Made by a program: the position numbers and the translations under genes. DNA of 29,115 bases from a virus: positions 1-29,115 of the IMG/VR virus record IMGVR_UViG_3300017762_000047; one strand, written 5' to 3'. The notes below the pieces were generated by a model that saw only the letters and a program-made list of their open reading frames with translations, was not told the origin of the DNA and ran no database searches. How positions within the stretch are numbered: the first letter of the stretch is position 1; every line of letters begins with the position of its first letter. Positions 1 to 8,347 of this stretch are shown here, in pieces.

Positions 1-3000
1 GCGCTATACTTTTTTATTTGATTTTTAAGCTTTTGCATTAACGGGCCAGGCTTACCTTTAGTGACCTTGTTAAAGTCTGTAAAGTCAAAGTTCCAGCCTT
101 CGCTAGCTAACACGTCGCCAACAAACGGCCACTCATCAGAAGCTATACGTTTAGTTTCTTTACCTTTAGTTGCGATTACAAAGTTTTCGCTCACACCAAC
201 GGTTTCGTCAAAGTCAAATATGCTTATGCCTTTAGCTTCAGTGTCAGAGTTTATCAGTCTAGCTTTATTGTGAGCTTCGTTAATTGTTGTTTGGTTTTTA
301 GCTCTACCTTTTGAAAGCTGTGCTCTAACATTAGCTGTCGTAGCCATCTGCTTAGCGTCTTGCTTTATAAAAAGGTTTAATTTAGCTTTTTTAAACGCAG
401 CGGCGTTTAGCTGAGGTTCTACTCTTAATATAAGCTTTCCAGTGCTTGATCTAGACATTCTTATAGTTAAAGGTATAACGGCATCGTTAATTCCTTTAGT
501 ATTTAAGTTTAAAACGTCTGTGTCGCCTAGGTGAAAAAGCCCAGCAGAACCCATGTTTATGTATTGAGACGGAATTGATTTGTTTAAGTAAGCAAACGAA
601 ACCCACTCACCGCTAACTATTTTAAAAGTTTTAGAAAGTTTTGCTGCTAACCCAGCGTTTTTTATAACTTCCCATTGAGCTTTAGTAATAGTAGTTTTAC
701 TGTTAAACTCTTTTAAACCAAGCAGGCTAGCCATTTCTTTTAGTATAGGCTTAGCTTTGTCATATAGTTCTTTTACAACGTCAGGGTTAAAAACTTCTTG
801 CGGAGTTTTCAAAGCAGAGTCGCTTAACAAGTCCCATTGATAAGAGTTAGATACTCCTCTAGCAGAGTCTCCTTTAACTTCAAAGCCTATCTTAACACCG
901 CCAGGAAACTCTAACCACATATCTGGTAGACCACCTTCTCTAGGTTTTTTCATTAAAGCTTTTATGTCTTTATTTCCTTTAGCTACTTCAATTAAATTAT
1001 TGATAACTAATATTTCTAGTATTTTATGTGCGGGTTTATTTTTGTTACCTTTTTTGTTTCTTAGCTTAGCATATTCTTCTGCTACGTTAGGTAGCTTAAA
1101 CACTTTAGTGTAGTTTTCTTGTCTTCTTTTCAAGTACTCTCGTATAGCGTGACCTACTATAAGATCTTTGTCTTTAGTTATTCCTTGTACAAACGTTTTG
1201 ACGTTAGCGCTTTGCATGCCGTCTACTCTAAACATTTTTACTAGCTCTAACGCTTGTGTTTCTTGTGTAGAAGAAAGAGAGAATTGAGTATTAATACCTC
1301 TATTTACTTTTCTAGCCAAGTCTTGAAGTTGAACTTCAATATCTATGTTAGGAGAAAATATCATTGCTTCTTGAAGAACCGCTGGCTCTTGAACTGTTTC
1401 CATTACAGCATCAAGGGCTAGTGTAGAAATCATCATACGAGACAAACCATCTTTTCTAGTACCTCTTGTTGATCTACCTATTTCGTAGTTTAATACCTCA
1501 GCCATTGTCTGACCGTCAGACGTTCTACCTAAAAAGAAAGCTTCAACCTCCGCTTTCGTTGGCTTACGCTTTTCGTATAGATCAGGACCAGTGTTTCTAC
1601 CAACGTCAGGCTTTATTTTACCCTTGTTTATAGCGTTGTCAACCTCTGTTGGGCTTATGTTTTTCTTTACTATAACACTGAATATTCTTTTGCCTTCAGG
1701 AAACTTTTGGCCAACAAGTCTTTCCATAGCAACAAGATCTTGTATTGTAGAATATTCTAATATAACGTCAATGTTGTCGTAAACAAAGTCAATAAAGCTT
1801 TTGCCGCTACCCATAGCTTGCTGCACAATGTTTTTCATTTTCTTCTTAACATTGTTTTCAAACTTAAGCATAAAGTCTTTTTCAGATATTTCAGTCTTTT
1901 GAGACTTAACTATATCTCTTACGCCTTGTCTTATGTCTTCTTCTTGCTGTTCAGCAATAAACTTTTTACCGTCTTTTCTTTTTAGTTTTTGTCTATATTC
2001 AGACTTTACAACGCCACGCTCTTCTGTTGGCTCAGCAAATATACTTTGATCTTGATTTTCAAAATCTTCAATCATAGCATCTTGTTCATCTGCTATAAAG
2101 TCAGCTGCCGTCATTTTACCGTCACCACTTACGTCTTTATCAAGAGAGCTTGCTGCAACTTGTTTTTTAGCTTTTTTAGCAGCATCACCAACTCTAAAAG
2201 CTATACGACTGTTTATGTGTCCAGATAAACCAAACTTGCCATCTTTAGTGGTTTCTTTACCTGGGTCAAAACCTAATATGTCTGGAATTAATAACTCTCT
2301 TACGCGCTCTTGAAATTCTTCTAACGGCACGCCGTTTACGTTAGCATCTGTAGCGCTAATATCTATACCAGCTTTTACTAATTGTTTATTAATTAAAGGG
2401 TCTAAGTTTTGATCGCTTACTAAGTACATGTAAGCATCGACGCTGCCTTTGTCGTCGTACTCTTGCTTAGTCATTTTAGAGCCGTCTTCATTTAACGCAA
2501 AGCCGTCAACTTTTTCTTGTATTACAGATGACTTTTGAGCAGTAGCTCTAGCGCCTTCTTTTCCTTTAATAGGACCTACGTCAACACCTTCTCTAGCAGC
2601 CCTCGCTATTATCTTACCAGCGGCTTTATCTCCAGCTACAGCCTTGCCAAAAGTTTTAACAAAGTCAAAAACTTGCTTACCGTCTTTGAACTGTAGTTTT
2701 TTAGCGTAGCTGTCAGGTAGTAAGCCTTGCAATTGCTCTGATATAATATTACCAAGCTTAACGAAGAAACCTTCGTTTTCAGCTTTGTATATTTCGTTAA
2801 CCATTGAGTCAGAGAGTAGGTTTAAAACCTCTTGCGCTTGTAAGTCTTCTGTTAAATTAATTTTACCGTTCTTGTCTACAGCGCCATAAGCTTTTAACCT
2901 AGACTTGATTTGATTAAGAAAATCAACCTCGCCAGACTCAAGTAAATGATTAATAAGCTTTTGCCCAGTTTGTATACCAGCGCCTCTTGCTTCAGTCATA

Positions 3001-5096
3001 CCGGCCACAACGTCAGACTTTTTAAAGAACGTTTTACGTAAAGCAGCATGTAAAAACTCGTGCGCAGCTACATTAACATATCCGCCTTCATCAGTAATAT
3101 CTGCCTCATTACTTAACACCATCGTTAACTTGCCCGTAGTGTTGTCTTCGAGAAGCATACCGTAAGTACCAGCGTTAACAGCTTCAGATATTTTTATTTT
3201 TTTACCTTTTTCGTCTCGCGTTAAACCTTTAGCAGCGTCTTCAAGTGTTTCTTGACGGTCAGCTATTATCTCTTGAACTTCTTTGATAGCTTTTGTATCA
3301 CCTTTTTCTTGATAACCTTTAAGCTCTGCCTCTAAAACCTGTATGTCGTAGTTAGCGTTTTCAACTAAGTTGTTAGTGTATTGCTCTACAATTTCATCTA
3401 TACTTCCTTCAAAGGTATCGATGTCCATATCTTTGTAGGCTTTCATTTTTTTAACCCTACCGGTCATTTCGTCTTTAAGTATATCTAACCTAGCTCTTTT
3501 TACTTTTTGAGCGCCTTCAGATTTACCTATTTCTACAGCGCCTTCGTACTTACCTATAATAGCCTCTATTTCAGCTTCTACCGTAGCAAGTTGCTCTGCA
3601 GCATTAGGTACTTTTTCTATACCTTTCTTTTCTGCTTTTTTATTTAGATCAACTCGTTTTTGCTCAAGCTCAACTAAAGCCTCTCTATCAGCTTTATCTG
3701 TTATTTTAGAATCTATTTGAGAGTCTGCTATTGCTTTGCCTTGAGTTTGATCAACAAAAGTTTTTAAAGACTTGTCGCCAATAACCTCTATCTTAGCTTT
3801 AGCTTTATCTTCGTTTGATACGTTTTCGTTATTTAAAAAGCTTTCTATATCTTTTCTAGTTGCAGCGCCACCGTTTAACGTGTAAGATCTTTTAGCCAGT
3901 ATGTCAGCAACGTTTGCAACACCTTTAGCTTCAGCTATACCTTCTAAAAATATTTCACTAGCATCTAGCTCTTGCCCAGCGGCCTTTTGCCCTAAAGCTT
4001 CACCACCAGCACCTGCTGTCATCTCTAGCGCGGCAACTTGTTTTGCTAGTCTACCTTTCTGCGTTGCGGTTAAGGCTTTTTGAACTTTTTTACCGCTCTT
4101 ACCAATAGTAGTAGCTCCTTTAACGGCAACAGCACCTATACCTCTTGATAGGCCAGCTGTTACACCTTCAATAGCACCTATAGTTAAACCTCTAGCTACA
4201 GCTTTATCTTTTAAATCTTGAAACTTATCAGCGTCTTCTAGTATAGCTCTAACATTTTCTTTTGTCATCTCTACACCTTCACCAATCTCCTCTTGTAATA
4301 GCTGAGCTAAAGTGTTACCAGTTTCCATTACACCGGTAAGACCACCAAAGAAACCACCAACAGCCCCAGATACTGCACCGCCGGCCGTGGTTAAAGCACC
4401 AAGAGGTCCAAGTGAAAAACCTGTAGAACCTATAGCAGCACCCGCGGCAGCACCAGCACCTGAAGATAAAGCGGCCATACCAAGAACTTCTTCAGAGTCT
4501 TCAGCAGAAGAAATCATTTGAGATATAGAACTTACGATTACAGCAGGGGCTATAGTAGGATTTGCAGCAAAAGCTTTTACAGCGCCCCACATACCACCAC
4601 CATTTTCTTCGTACATCTTCTGGTAGTTAAGCATTTCATCCGTAACACCAGCTTCTTGCATACGCTTGTTAGCATCTAAAAAAGCTTGTAGATCTTCTGT
4701 AGATAAGTTTCTACCTTTTTTGTATAACTCTAAAGCTTCATCTACGCTTTGCCCTGCGGCCCAACCTTGTTTACCAGATCTATACAAGTCACCTACAAAA
4801 TCTGTTACAGTGTTTTTGCCAAAAGTATTTTCTATCCAAGTGTTTTTCTCTTGACTAATTTCACCGCCAATCATTATATCGTTTCCATCTTTGTCAACGC
4901 CAGGTTTTACTTTAGGCAAACTATACATGCTTGAAAACCTTTCAAAGTCTCCGTCAAACAAACCTTTTTCTTTAACAGCGGAAAAAACGTTTTGCTTGTA
5001 CTTGTCGTTTTCGTAAAACTGAGAAAACTTATCAAACGATATGTTTAAAAGATTGCTCTCTATTAAAGCTTTGTATAAATGCTGTATATTATTCAT
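1..5096 (-). CDS. Giant polyvalent virion protein, partial (zincin, PD-(D/E)XK-like and HAD-like domains)
   Basis: The frame is open from ATG at 5096 to the left edge: 1698 codons without a stop, checked codon by codon, so the gene continues outside. Starting 8 bases after the preceding stop, it is the last gene of the cluster in view. Residues about 180-320 are a Gly/Ala-rich hydrophobic stretch that could enter membranes. Residues about 440-650 are charged and coiled-coil-like. H679-E-F-L-H683 is a zincin metal site (E756 is a possible third ligand). D988 to D999 forms an EF-hand/dockerin-like loop. P1391-D1392 with E1406-V-K1408 fits a PD-(D/E)XK nuclease core, preceded by an E-bearing helix. 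D1628-F-D1630-E-T1632 fits HAD motif I; the remainder of that domain is cut off. Polyvalent proteins of this sort are known to enter the host with phage DNA and act against host functions; here that role is inferred. Neighbouring cargo-like genes support it. Confidence 0.85.
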   Translation of the reverse strand, partial: MNNIQHLYKALIESNLLNISFDKFSQFYENDKYKQNVFSAVKEKGLFDGDFERFSSMYSLPKVKPGVDKDGNDIMIGGEISQEKNTWIENTFGKNTVTDFVGDLYRSGKQGWAAGQSVDEALELYKKGRNLSTEDLQAFLDANKRMQEAGVTDEMLNYQKMYEENGGGMWGAVKAFAANPTIAPAVIVSSISQMISSAEDSEEVLGMAALSSGAGAAAGAAIGSTGFSLGPLGALTTAGGAVSGAVGGFFGGLTGVMETGNTLAQLLQEEIGEGVEMTKENVRAILEDADKFQDLKDKAVARGLTIGAIEGVTAGLSRGIGAVAVKGATTIGKSGKKVQKALTATQKGRLAKQVAALEMTAGAGGEALGQKAAGQELDASEIFLEGIAEAKGVANVADILAKRSYTLNGGAATRKDIESFLNNENVSNEDKAKAKIEVIGDKSLKTFVDQTQGKAIADSQIDSKITDKADREALVELEQKRVDLNKKAEKKGIEKVPNAAEQLATVEAEIEAIIGKYEGAVEIGKSEGAQKVKRARLDILKDEMTGRVKKMKAYKDMDIDTFEGSIDEIVEQYTNNLVENANYDIQVLEAELKGYQEKGDTKAIKEVQEIIADRQETLEDAAKGLTRDEKGKKIKISEAVNAGTYGMLLEDNTTGKLTMVLSNEADITDEGGYVNVAAHEFLHAALRKTFFKKSDVVAGMTEARGAGIQTGQKLINHLLESGEVDFLNQIKSRLKAYGAVDKNGKINLTEDLQAQEVLNLLSDSMVNEIYKAENEGFFVKLGNIISEQLQGLLPDSYAKKLQFKDGKQVFDFVKTFGKAVAGDKAAGKIIARAAREGVDVGPIKGKEGARATAQKSSVIQEKVDGFALNEDGSKMTKQEYDDKGSVDAYMYLVSDQNLDPLINKQLVKAGIDISATDANVNGVPLEEFQERVRELLIPDILGFDPGKETTKDGKFGLSGHINSRIAFRVGDAAKKAKKQVAASSLDKDVSGDGKMTAADFIADEQDAMIEDFENQDQSIFAEPTEERGVVKSEYRQKLKRKDGKKFIAEQQEEDIRQGVRDIVKSQKTEISEKDFMLKFENNVKKKMKNIVQQAMGSGKSFIDFVYDNIDVILEYSTIQDLVAMERLVGQKFPEGKRIFSVIVKKNISPTEVDNAINKGKIKPDVGRNTGPDLYEKRKPTKAEVEAFFLGRTSDGQTMAEVLNYEIGRSTRGTRKDGLSRMMISTLALDAVMETVQEPAVLQEAMIFSPNIDIEVQLQDLARKVNRGINTQFSLSSTQETQALELVKMFRVDGMQSANVKTFVQGITKDKDLIVGHAIREYLKRRQENYTKVFKLPNVAEEYAKLRNKKGNKNKPAHKILEILVINNLIEVAKGNKDIKALMKKPREGGLPDMWLEFPGGVKIGFEVKGDSARGVSNSYQWDLLSDSALKTPQEVFNPDVVKELYDKAKPILKEMASLLGLKEFNSKTTITKAQWEVIKNAGLAAKLSKTFKIVSGEWVSFAYLNKSIPSQYINMGSAGLFHLGDTDVLNLNTKGINDAVIPLTIRMSRSSTGKLILRVEPQLNAAAFKKAKLNLFIKQDAKQMATTANVRAQLSKGRAKNQTTINEAHNKARLINSDTEAKGISIFDFDETVGVSENFVIATKGKETKRIASDEWPFVGDVLASEGWNFDFTDFNKVTKGKPGPLMQKLKNQIKKYS
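870..926 (-). other. PD-(D/E)XK nuclease-like motif in the giant protein
   Basis: Codons 1391-1392 are P-D and codons 1406-1408 are E-V-K, 13 residues apart, with beta-strand-like sequence (W-L-E-F, then V-K-I-G-F) between them. A helix containing H-K-I-L-E-I lies about 33 residues upstream, where this fold places its first acidic helix. The spacing and context suit a restriction-endonuclease-like fold; activity is not shown. Confidence 0.6.
2100..2135 (-). other. EF-hand/dockerin-like calcium loop in the giant protein
   Basis: Codons 988-999 read DVSGDGKMTAAD. The positions D1, S3, D5, G6, M8 and D12 match the 12-residue EF-hand or dockerin loop. Only one loop is seen, so pairing with a second loop elsewhere or in a partner chain would be needed for a classic EF-hand pair. 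Confidence 0.55.
3048..3062 (-). other. Zincin metalloprotease motif HEFLH within the giant protein
   Basis: Codons 679-683 of the giant protein read H-E-F-L-H inside a hydrophobic helix (VAAHEFLHAAL). This is the HExxH zinc-binding and catalytic signature. A strand-like segment rich in Y, M, L and V precedes it, as in metallopeptidase folds. E756, in a helix downstream, is a candidate third zinc ligand, but the spacing is long and this is a guess. Confidence 0.75.
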
Positions 5097-5104
5097 GCTA
5101 GAGT

Positions 5105-6745
5105 TTATTTGCTAGGATTCCAACCAATCATTTGATGCATCCAGTCTTGAAGAGCTTTTGCCTGATCTTCGTCTTTAGTATCACTCATGTTGTCAAACTC
5201 AAATACTTCCTCTTTAGTTACGCCTAAAGTAGGATGCTCGTAGTATACTGTTAGTTGATCGCCTTTTGAACCTTCCCAAGTTTTTGTTTCAAACCTAAAC
5301 CCATAATCGCCGTACTCTCTGTTTAAAGTTCCTGTGACGTATTTACCGCTGCCGTAGTCAAAAAGGTGATTATCAACACTCATTGTTCTATTCTCAGGGT
5401 CAGTTCCAGGGGCCCAACCGTATTGAGTTATACCAGCAAAAGGACTAGTTGCAATTCCGTAGTTGTCGCCACCTCCTGTTTGACCTTGGTAAATTTCAGT
5501 TCCTTCTATTTTAGGTGGAGCTATTTCAGTTATATCTATTGGGATTGGCGTTATATCGCTACCTTCTCCACCATTACCTCCTGATTCTTCTTCACCTGGA
5601 AACTCGTTTAAGGTGGTCACGGGCTTAGGTTTACCTTTTTCAGACTTTTCAACTTTTTTAAGCTCGTCAGTATACCACTTTCTAAAATGATCAATTACTT
5701 TTCTTTCTTTACCGTCAGCACCTGTTATTTTGTGGTTAACACCATTTTTTTGTATAGCTTGCCTAACGTCTATCATTTCATTTGGATCTGTCACCCCTAA
5801 ATCTTCGTAAAACTTATTAAACCAGTTTGAAGTGTTAAACATATCTCCGTTTTTGCTGTAGCCTACTAAGTTTCCTTCATCATCTTCTAAGCTATGCTCA
5901 GAATCAAATATTAACGACTTAACACCGTCTTGACCAAGATCGCTAAACATATTGTTAACTTGGTAATGCATGTTTTGATCGTAGTTAGGGCTTTCTGCTG
6001 ACATATCAGAAACAGCTGCTAATATATTGTTGTGAGAGTCAAAAGCCGCGCCATAAGTCATTTCAGGCGTTCCTGCTTTAATTGACTCTATAGATATTTT
6101 TTTATCAGGATCATCATCGGCAATGTCAGGATTAGGATCTACCCAATAAAGTTTACCATCTATAGTTTGAAAATTATCTGATACACCTTGCTGGATGTCA
6201 GAGTACATGTTTTTAACACCCGGAGCGTTACCCTTAGACATTTCTTCAAGGTTAAAGTTAGCGTCGTTCATGGTGTTTTTTATTTCCATGAGTTTTGCGT
6301 TTTGATCACGTAAGCCTAAAGAGTTTTTGTTTATATCTGCTATTTCAGCTACTAAATCAGCATACTTAGGATTTCTAGGCGACATATACGCCAACTGCCT
6401 GTTTAACTCTTTAAATCTAGCGTTGTTTTCAGTCATAGTACTAGTGACTAAATCACCAACGCCACCGTGTAGCTTTGAATCGTCTATGTCAGGATTAGCT
6501 AGCTTGTGCGCTAGCATGCCAGCTGTAACTCTGTCTTCGGCATCTTCTACCATTTTAAGAAGAGGCTTATAGCCGCTTTCAAACCTTTTTTGATCTGCTA
6601 AAGGTTGTAATCTTTGTTGTGCTCCAAGCTTAGCTAGTTTATCAAACAAACCAGCGGTTGGCATGCTGTCAACGTTTTTCTGCATATCGCCAAGAAAGTC
6701 TTGACCTAAAAGCTCGTTTCCTTTTTTGTCTTTATCTTCTGCCAT
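5105..6745 (-). CDS. Internal virion/cargo-like protein with C-terminal beta domain
   Basis: This is a 546-residue soluble protein with no signal peptide or membrane segment. Residues 1-190 are helical and charged, with a conserved-looking segment N-A-R-F-K-E-L-N-R-Q-L around 108-118. Residues 190-365 are mixed. A low-complexity acidic, Gly- and Pro-rich linker lies at about 365-427. Residues 428-546 look like a small Trp/Tyr-rich beta domain that might bind a partner. I recall similar sequences beside the internal proteins of crAss-like and marine flavobacterial phages, where their exact job is unclear. It starts at ATG 6745, 6 bases after the stop of the repeat-rich protein, and ends 8 bases before the giant polyvalent gene. 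That packing suggests the three are co-translated and co-packaged. Confidence 0.8.
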   Translation of the reverse strand: MAEDKDKKGNELLGQDFLGDMQKNVDSMPTAGLFDKLAKLGAQQRLQPLADQKRFESGYKPLLKMVEDAEDRVTAGMLAHKLANPDIDDSKLHGGVGDLVTSTMTENNARFKELNRQLAYMSPRNPKYADLVAEIADINKNSLGLRDQNAKLMEIKNTMNDANFNLEEMSKGNAPGVKNMYSDIQQGVSDNFQTIDGKLYWVDPNPDIADDDPDKKISIESIKAGTPEMTYGAAFDSHNNILAAVSDMSAESPNYDQNMHYQVNNMFSDLGQDGVKSLIFDSEHSLEDDEGNLVGYSKNGDMFNTSNWFNKFYEDLGVTDPNEMIDVRQAIQKNGVNHKITGADGKERKVIDHFRKWYTDELKKVEKSEKGKPKPVTTLNEFPGEEESGGNGGEGSDITPIPIDITEIAPPKIEGTEIYQGQTGGGDNYGIATSPFAGITQYGWAPGTDPENRTMSVDNHLFDYGSGKYVTGTLNREYGDYGFRFETKTWEGSKGDQLTVYYEHPTLGVTKEEVFEFDNMSDTKDEDQAKALQDWMHQMIGWNPSK

Positions 6746-6751
6746 AATATA

Positions 6752-7936
6752 TTAACTAAATAAATTGCTTAAAAAGCTTCCTTTGTCAAAAGCTCCTTCG
6801 CTCGCCGCACTTCCAAATGCTGTCAACAAATCACCAGCTCCGCTTGGAGTACTTTGACTTACCGCGGTAGACGAAGCTAAGTTGCTAGCGCTTAAGCCGT
6901 ACATGTTTGTTATTCTGTTTATGTTTTGCTGTTCAACATACTGTTGGCCTTTACGATCTAGCATGTCTACCTGAAAAGCTCCGCTAGCCATAAGTTGATC
7001 TAATCTGCTTTGTTCTGAAGCGCTTAACCCTTGAAGCCTTGAAGCTTCGCCTCTTTGTAGTTGGTCTAATCTACCGGCTTCTTGAGCAGTAAGACCTTGT
7101 AGTCTAGCTCTTTCACCCATTTGCAATTGCTGTATTCTACCTTTATCACCTCTTTGTAGCTGATCTATTCTAGCGGCTTCTTGAGCTGTCATGCCTTGTA
7201 GTCTTGCTGTTTCACCAGCTCTTAATTGATCAAGTCTAGAAGCTTCGCCTAATTGCATTTGTTGTATTCTACCAGCCTCTCCACGAGACGCCATTTGGTT
7301 TTGTCTTTCTTGCTGAGCAATATTTAAAGAAGCTTGCCTTGCTTGTTGGTTGCCAGCCGCGGCTAAACTTTGCGCTAAACCAGCCACGCCGCTAGAACCA
7401 GCGGCTCCACCTAGACTACTTAGTAAATTAGCTTGTTGTTGCTGCGATTGCTCTCTAGCAAAGTCTGCGGCTCTAGTGTCAACTCTTAGGTCTTCCATAG
7501 TATTCTGCATGTCAGAGAATCTATTCTGTAAACCAGCATATTGATTTGTTAATCCGGCAAACTGATTTTCCATTCCACCATATTGACTTTGCAAACCAGC
7601 GTATTGATTAGTAAGGCCTGAAAATTGGTTAGCCATACCTTCGTACTGATTAGAAAGGCCTGACATTTGATTAGTAAGATTAGCGTATGGATTAGTTAAT
7701 CCTTCGTATGGGTTTTGAAACTCAATAGCATTGTATTGAGCCTGCATTTCGTTAAATCTTTGTTGATCTGCTTGCTGTTGTCTTCTAGCTTGTCTTCTAG
7801 CTTTACGCTTTCCAAAGAACCCCATAACAGCTCCGCCAAGTTGTAAGGCAGCGGGTAATCCAACTGGTATTCCTTTTAAAGGACTTTCTTTACCTTCAGT
7901 TTTTTTAAAAGGCGAACGTGAGCCGTATATTGCCAT
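6752..7936 (-). CDS. Repeat-rich internal virion (ejection-like) protein
   Basis: This 394-residue protein has a short Gly-rich hydrophobic segment at 25-42, then a strongly basic stretch (K/R at 43-52). Residues 75-151 are eleven tandem heptads of the form N-Q-Y/F-x-G-L-x. Residues 152-222 are Gln/Ala-rich helix with a G-G-A-A-G break. Residues 223-321 are nine tandem hendecads of the form R-L-x-Q-L-x-x-G-E-A-x. The tail is Ser/Ala-rich. The layout of hydrophobic segment, basic patch and long amphipathic helices recalls small podovirus internal proteins such as T7 gp14 in general character, not by detectable homology. Its place just before two other cargo-like genes supports an ejection role. 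It starts at ATG 7936 after a 41-base AT-rich gap, with no Shine-Dalgarno sequence. Confidence 0.8.
   Translation of the reverse strand: MAIYGSRSPFKKTEGKESPLKGIPVGLPAALQLGGAVMGFFGKRKARRQARRQQQADQQRFNEMQAQYNAIEFQNPYEGLTNPYANLTNQMSGLSNQYEGMANQFSGLTNQYAGLQSQYGGMENQFAGLTNQYAGLQNRFSDMQNTMEDLRVDTRAADFAREQSQQQQANLLSSLGGAAGSSGVAGLAQSLAAAGNQQARQASLNIAQQERQNQMASRGEAGRIQQMQLGEASRLDQLRAGETARLQGMTAQEAARIDQLQRGDKGRIQQLQMGERARLQGLTAQEAGRLDQLQRGEASRLQGLSASEQSRLDQLMASGAFQVDMLDRKGQQYVEQQNINRITNMYGLSASNLASSTAVSQSTPSGAGDLLTAFGSAASEGAFDKGSFLSNLFS
6974..7270 (-). repeat. Nine tandem hendecad repeats (R-L-x-Q-L-x-x-G-E-A-x), protein level
   Basis: Codons 223-321 consist of nine 11-residue units, for example RLDQLQRGEAS, RLQGLTAQEAG and RIQQLQMGERA. 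Arg starts every unit, followed by Leu or Ile. A partial 33-residue higher-order period is visible, since units 3, 6 and 8 share the form R-L-Q-G-x-(S/T)-A. The matching DNA is more alike between units than in the heptad array, suggesting more recent duplication. Confidence 0.95.
7484..7714 (-). repeat. Eleven tandem heptad repeats (N-Q-Y-x-G-L-x), protein level
   Basis: Codons 75-151 of the repeat-rich protein consist of eleven consecutive 7-residue units. Examples are NQYEGMA, NQFSGLT, NQYAGLQ and NQFAGLT. Asn leads ten of the eleven units; an aromatic residue or Met is at position 3 and Leu or Met at position 6. At DNA level the 21-base units are only partly alike, so the repeat is maintained by protein selection or is old. 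Confidence 0.95.
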
Positions 7937-7977
7937 AATATTATATTTTATCTATTTATAGTTACATTAATGAGCTA

Positions 7978-8346
7978 CTATTTACTGCTTGGAGAAATTT
8001 CCGATGCTATTGAAAACAGCTCTACTAGCTCGTCTGAGTTGTTTTCTAGCTTTACCTTTGCATAATAACCTTTTATGCCAGACTTGTTGACAGTTTTGTT
8101 TTTAGCAAACATAATTAAGTCACCAGTTTGAGGCGCATTATCTACAATCATGTTTTTAATATATAAGTTGTTGTTTTCAACTTTACTTATCTCCCCGATT
8201 TTAACTGGAGAGTTTTGAGCGTACGAGACATTGTTGCTAGAGGTATAAGTCTGCTGAGTAACTTTGTAAGCTATATCTCCAGATTGCAAGGAAGCGTTTA
8301 AGCTACCTTCGACGTTAACTGTTAATTTGTGAAATGTATCTGGCAT
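7978..8346 (-). CDS. Small beta-rich virion protein, unknown function
   Basis: This 122-residue protein begins MPDTFHKLTVNVEG. It has no signal peptide, no Cys and no recognisable motif. Alternating hydrophobic residues and many Asn, Ser, Thr and Val suggest beta structure. It starts one base after the stop of the 405-residue beta-rich gene and reads in the same operon, so it is likely a partner of that protein in the virion (tail or head surface). I do not recognise a family. It ends in TAG. The 41-base gap after it is AT-rich and contains no hairpin I can support. Confidence 0.75.
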   Translation of the reverse strand: MPDTFHKLTVNVEGSLNASLQSGDIAYKVTQQTYTSSNNVSYAQNSPVKIGEISKVENNNLYIKNMIVDNAPQTGDLIMFAKNKTVNKSGIKGYYAKVKLENNSDELVELFSIASEISPSSK

Positions 8347-8347
8347 A

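Noticed and set aside
1-5096. A 5-kb gene-poor region on the left
   Set aside because: It only looks empty because the gene has no stop inside the window; the minus-strand frame from 5096 is open throughout and carries domain motifs.
6974-7270. CRISPR-like or tandem non-coding repeats
   Set aside because: The repeats have no unique spacers and translate into regular 11-residue units within an intact gene.
7937-7977. Promoter in the AT-rich gap before the repeat-rich gene
   Set aside because: The gap is AT-rich, but I found no Bacteroidota-type -7 element (TAnnTTTG) or other recognisable promoter motif.
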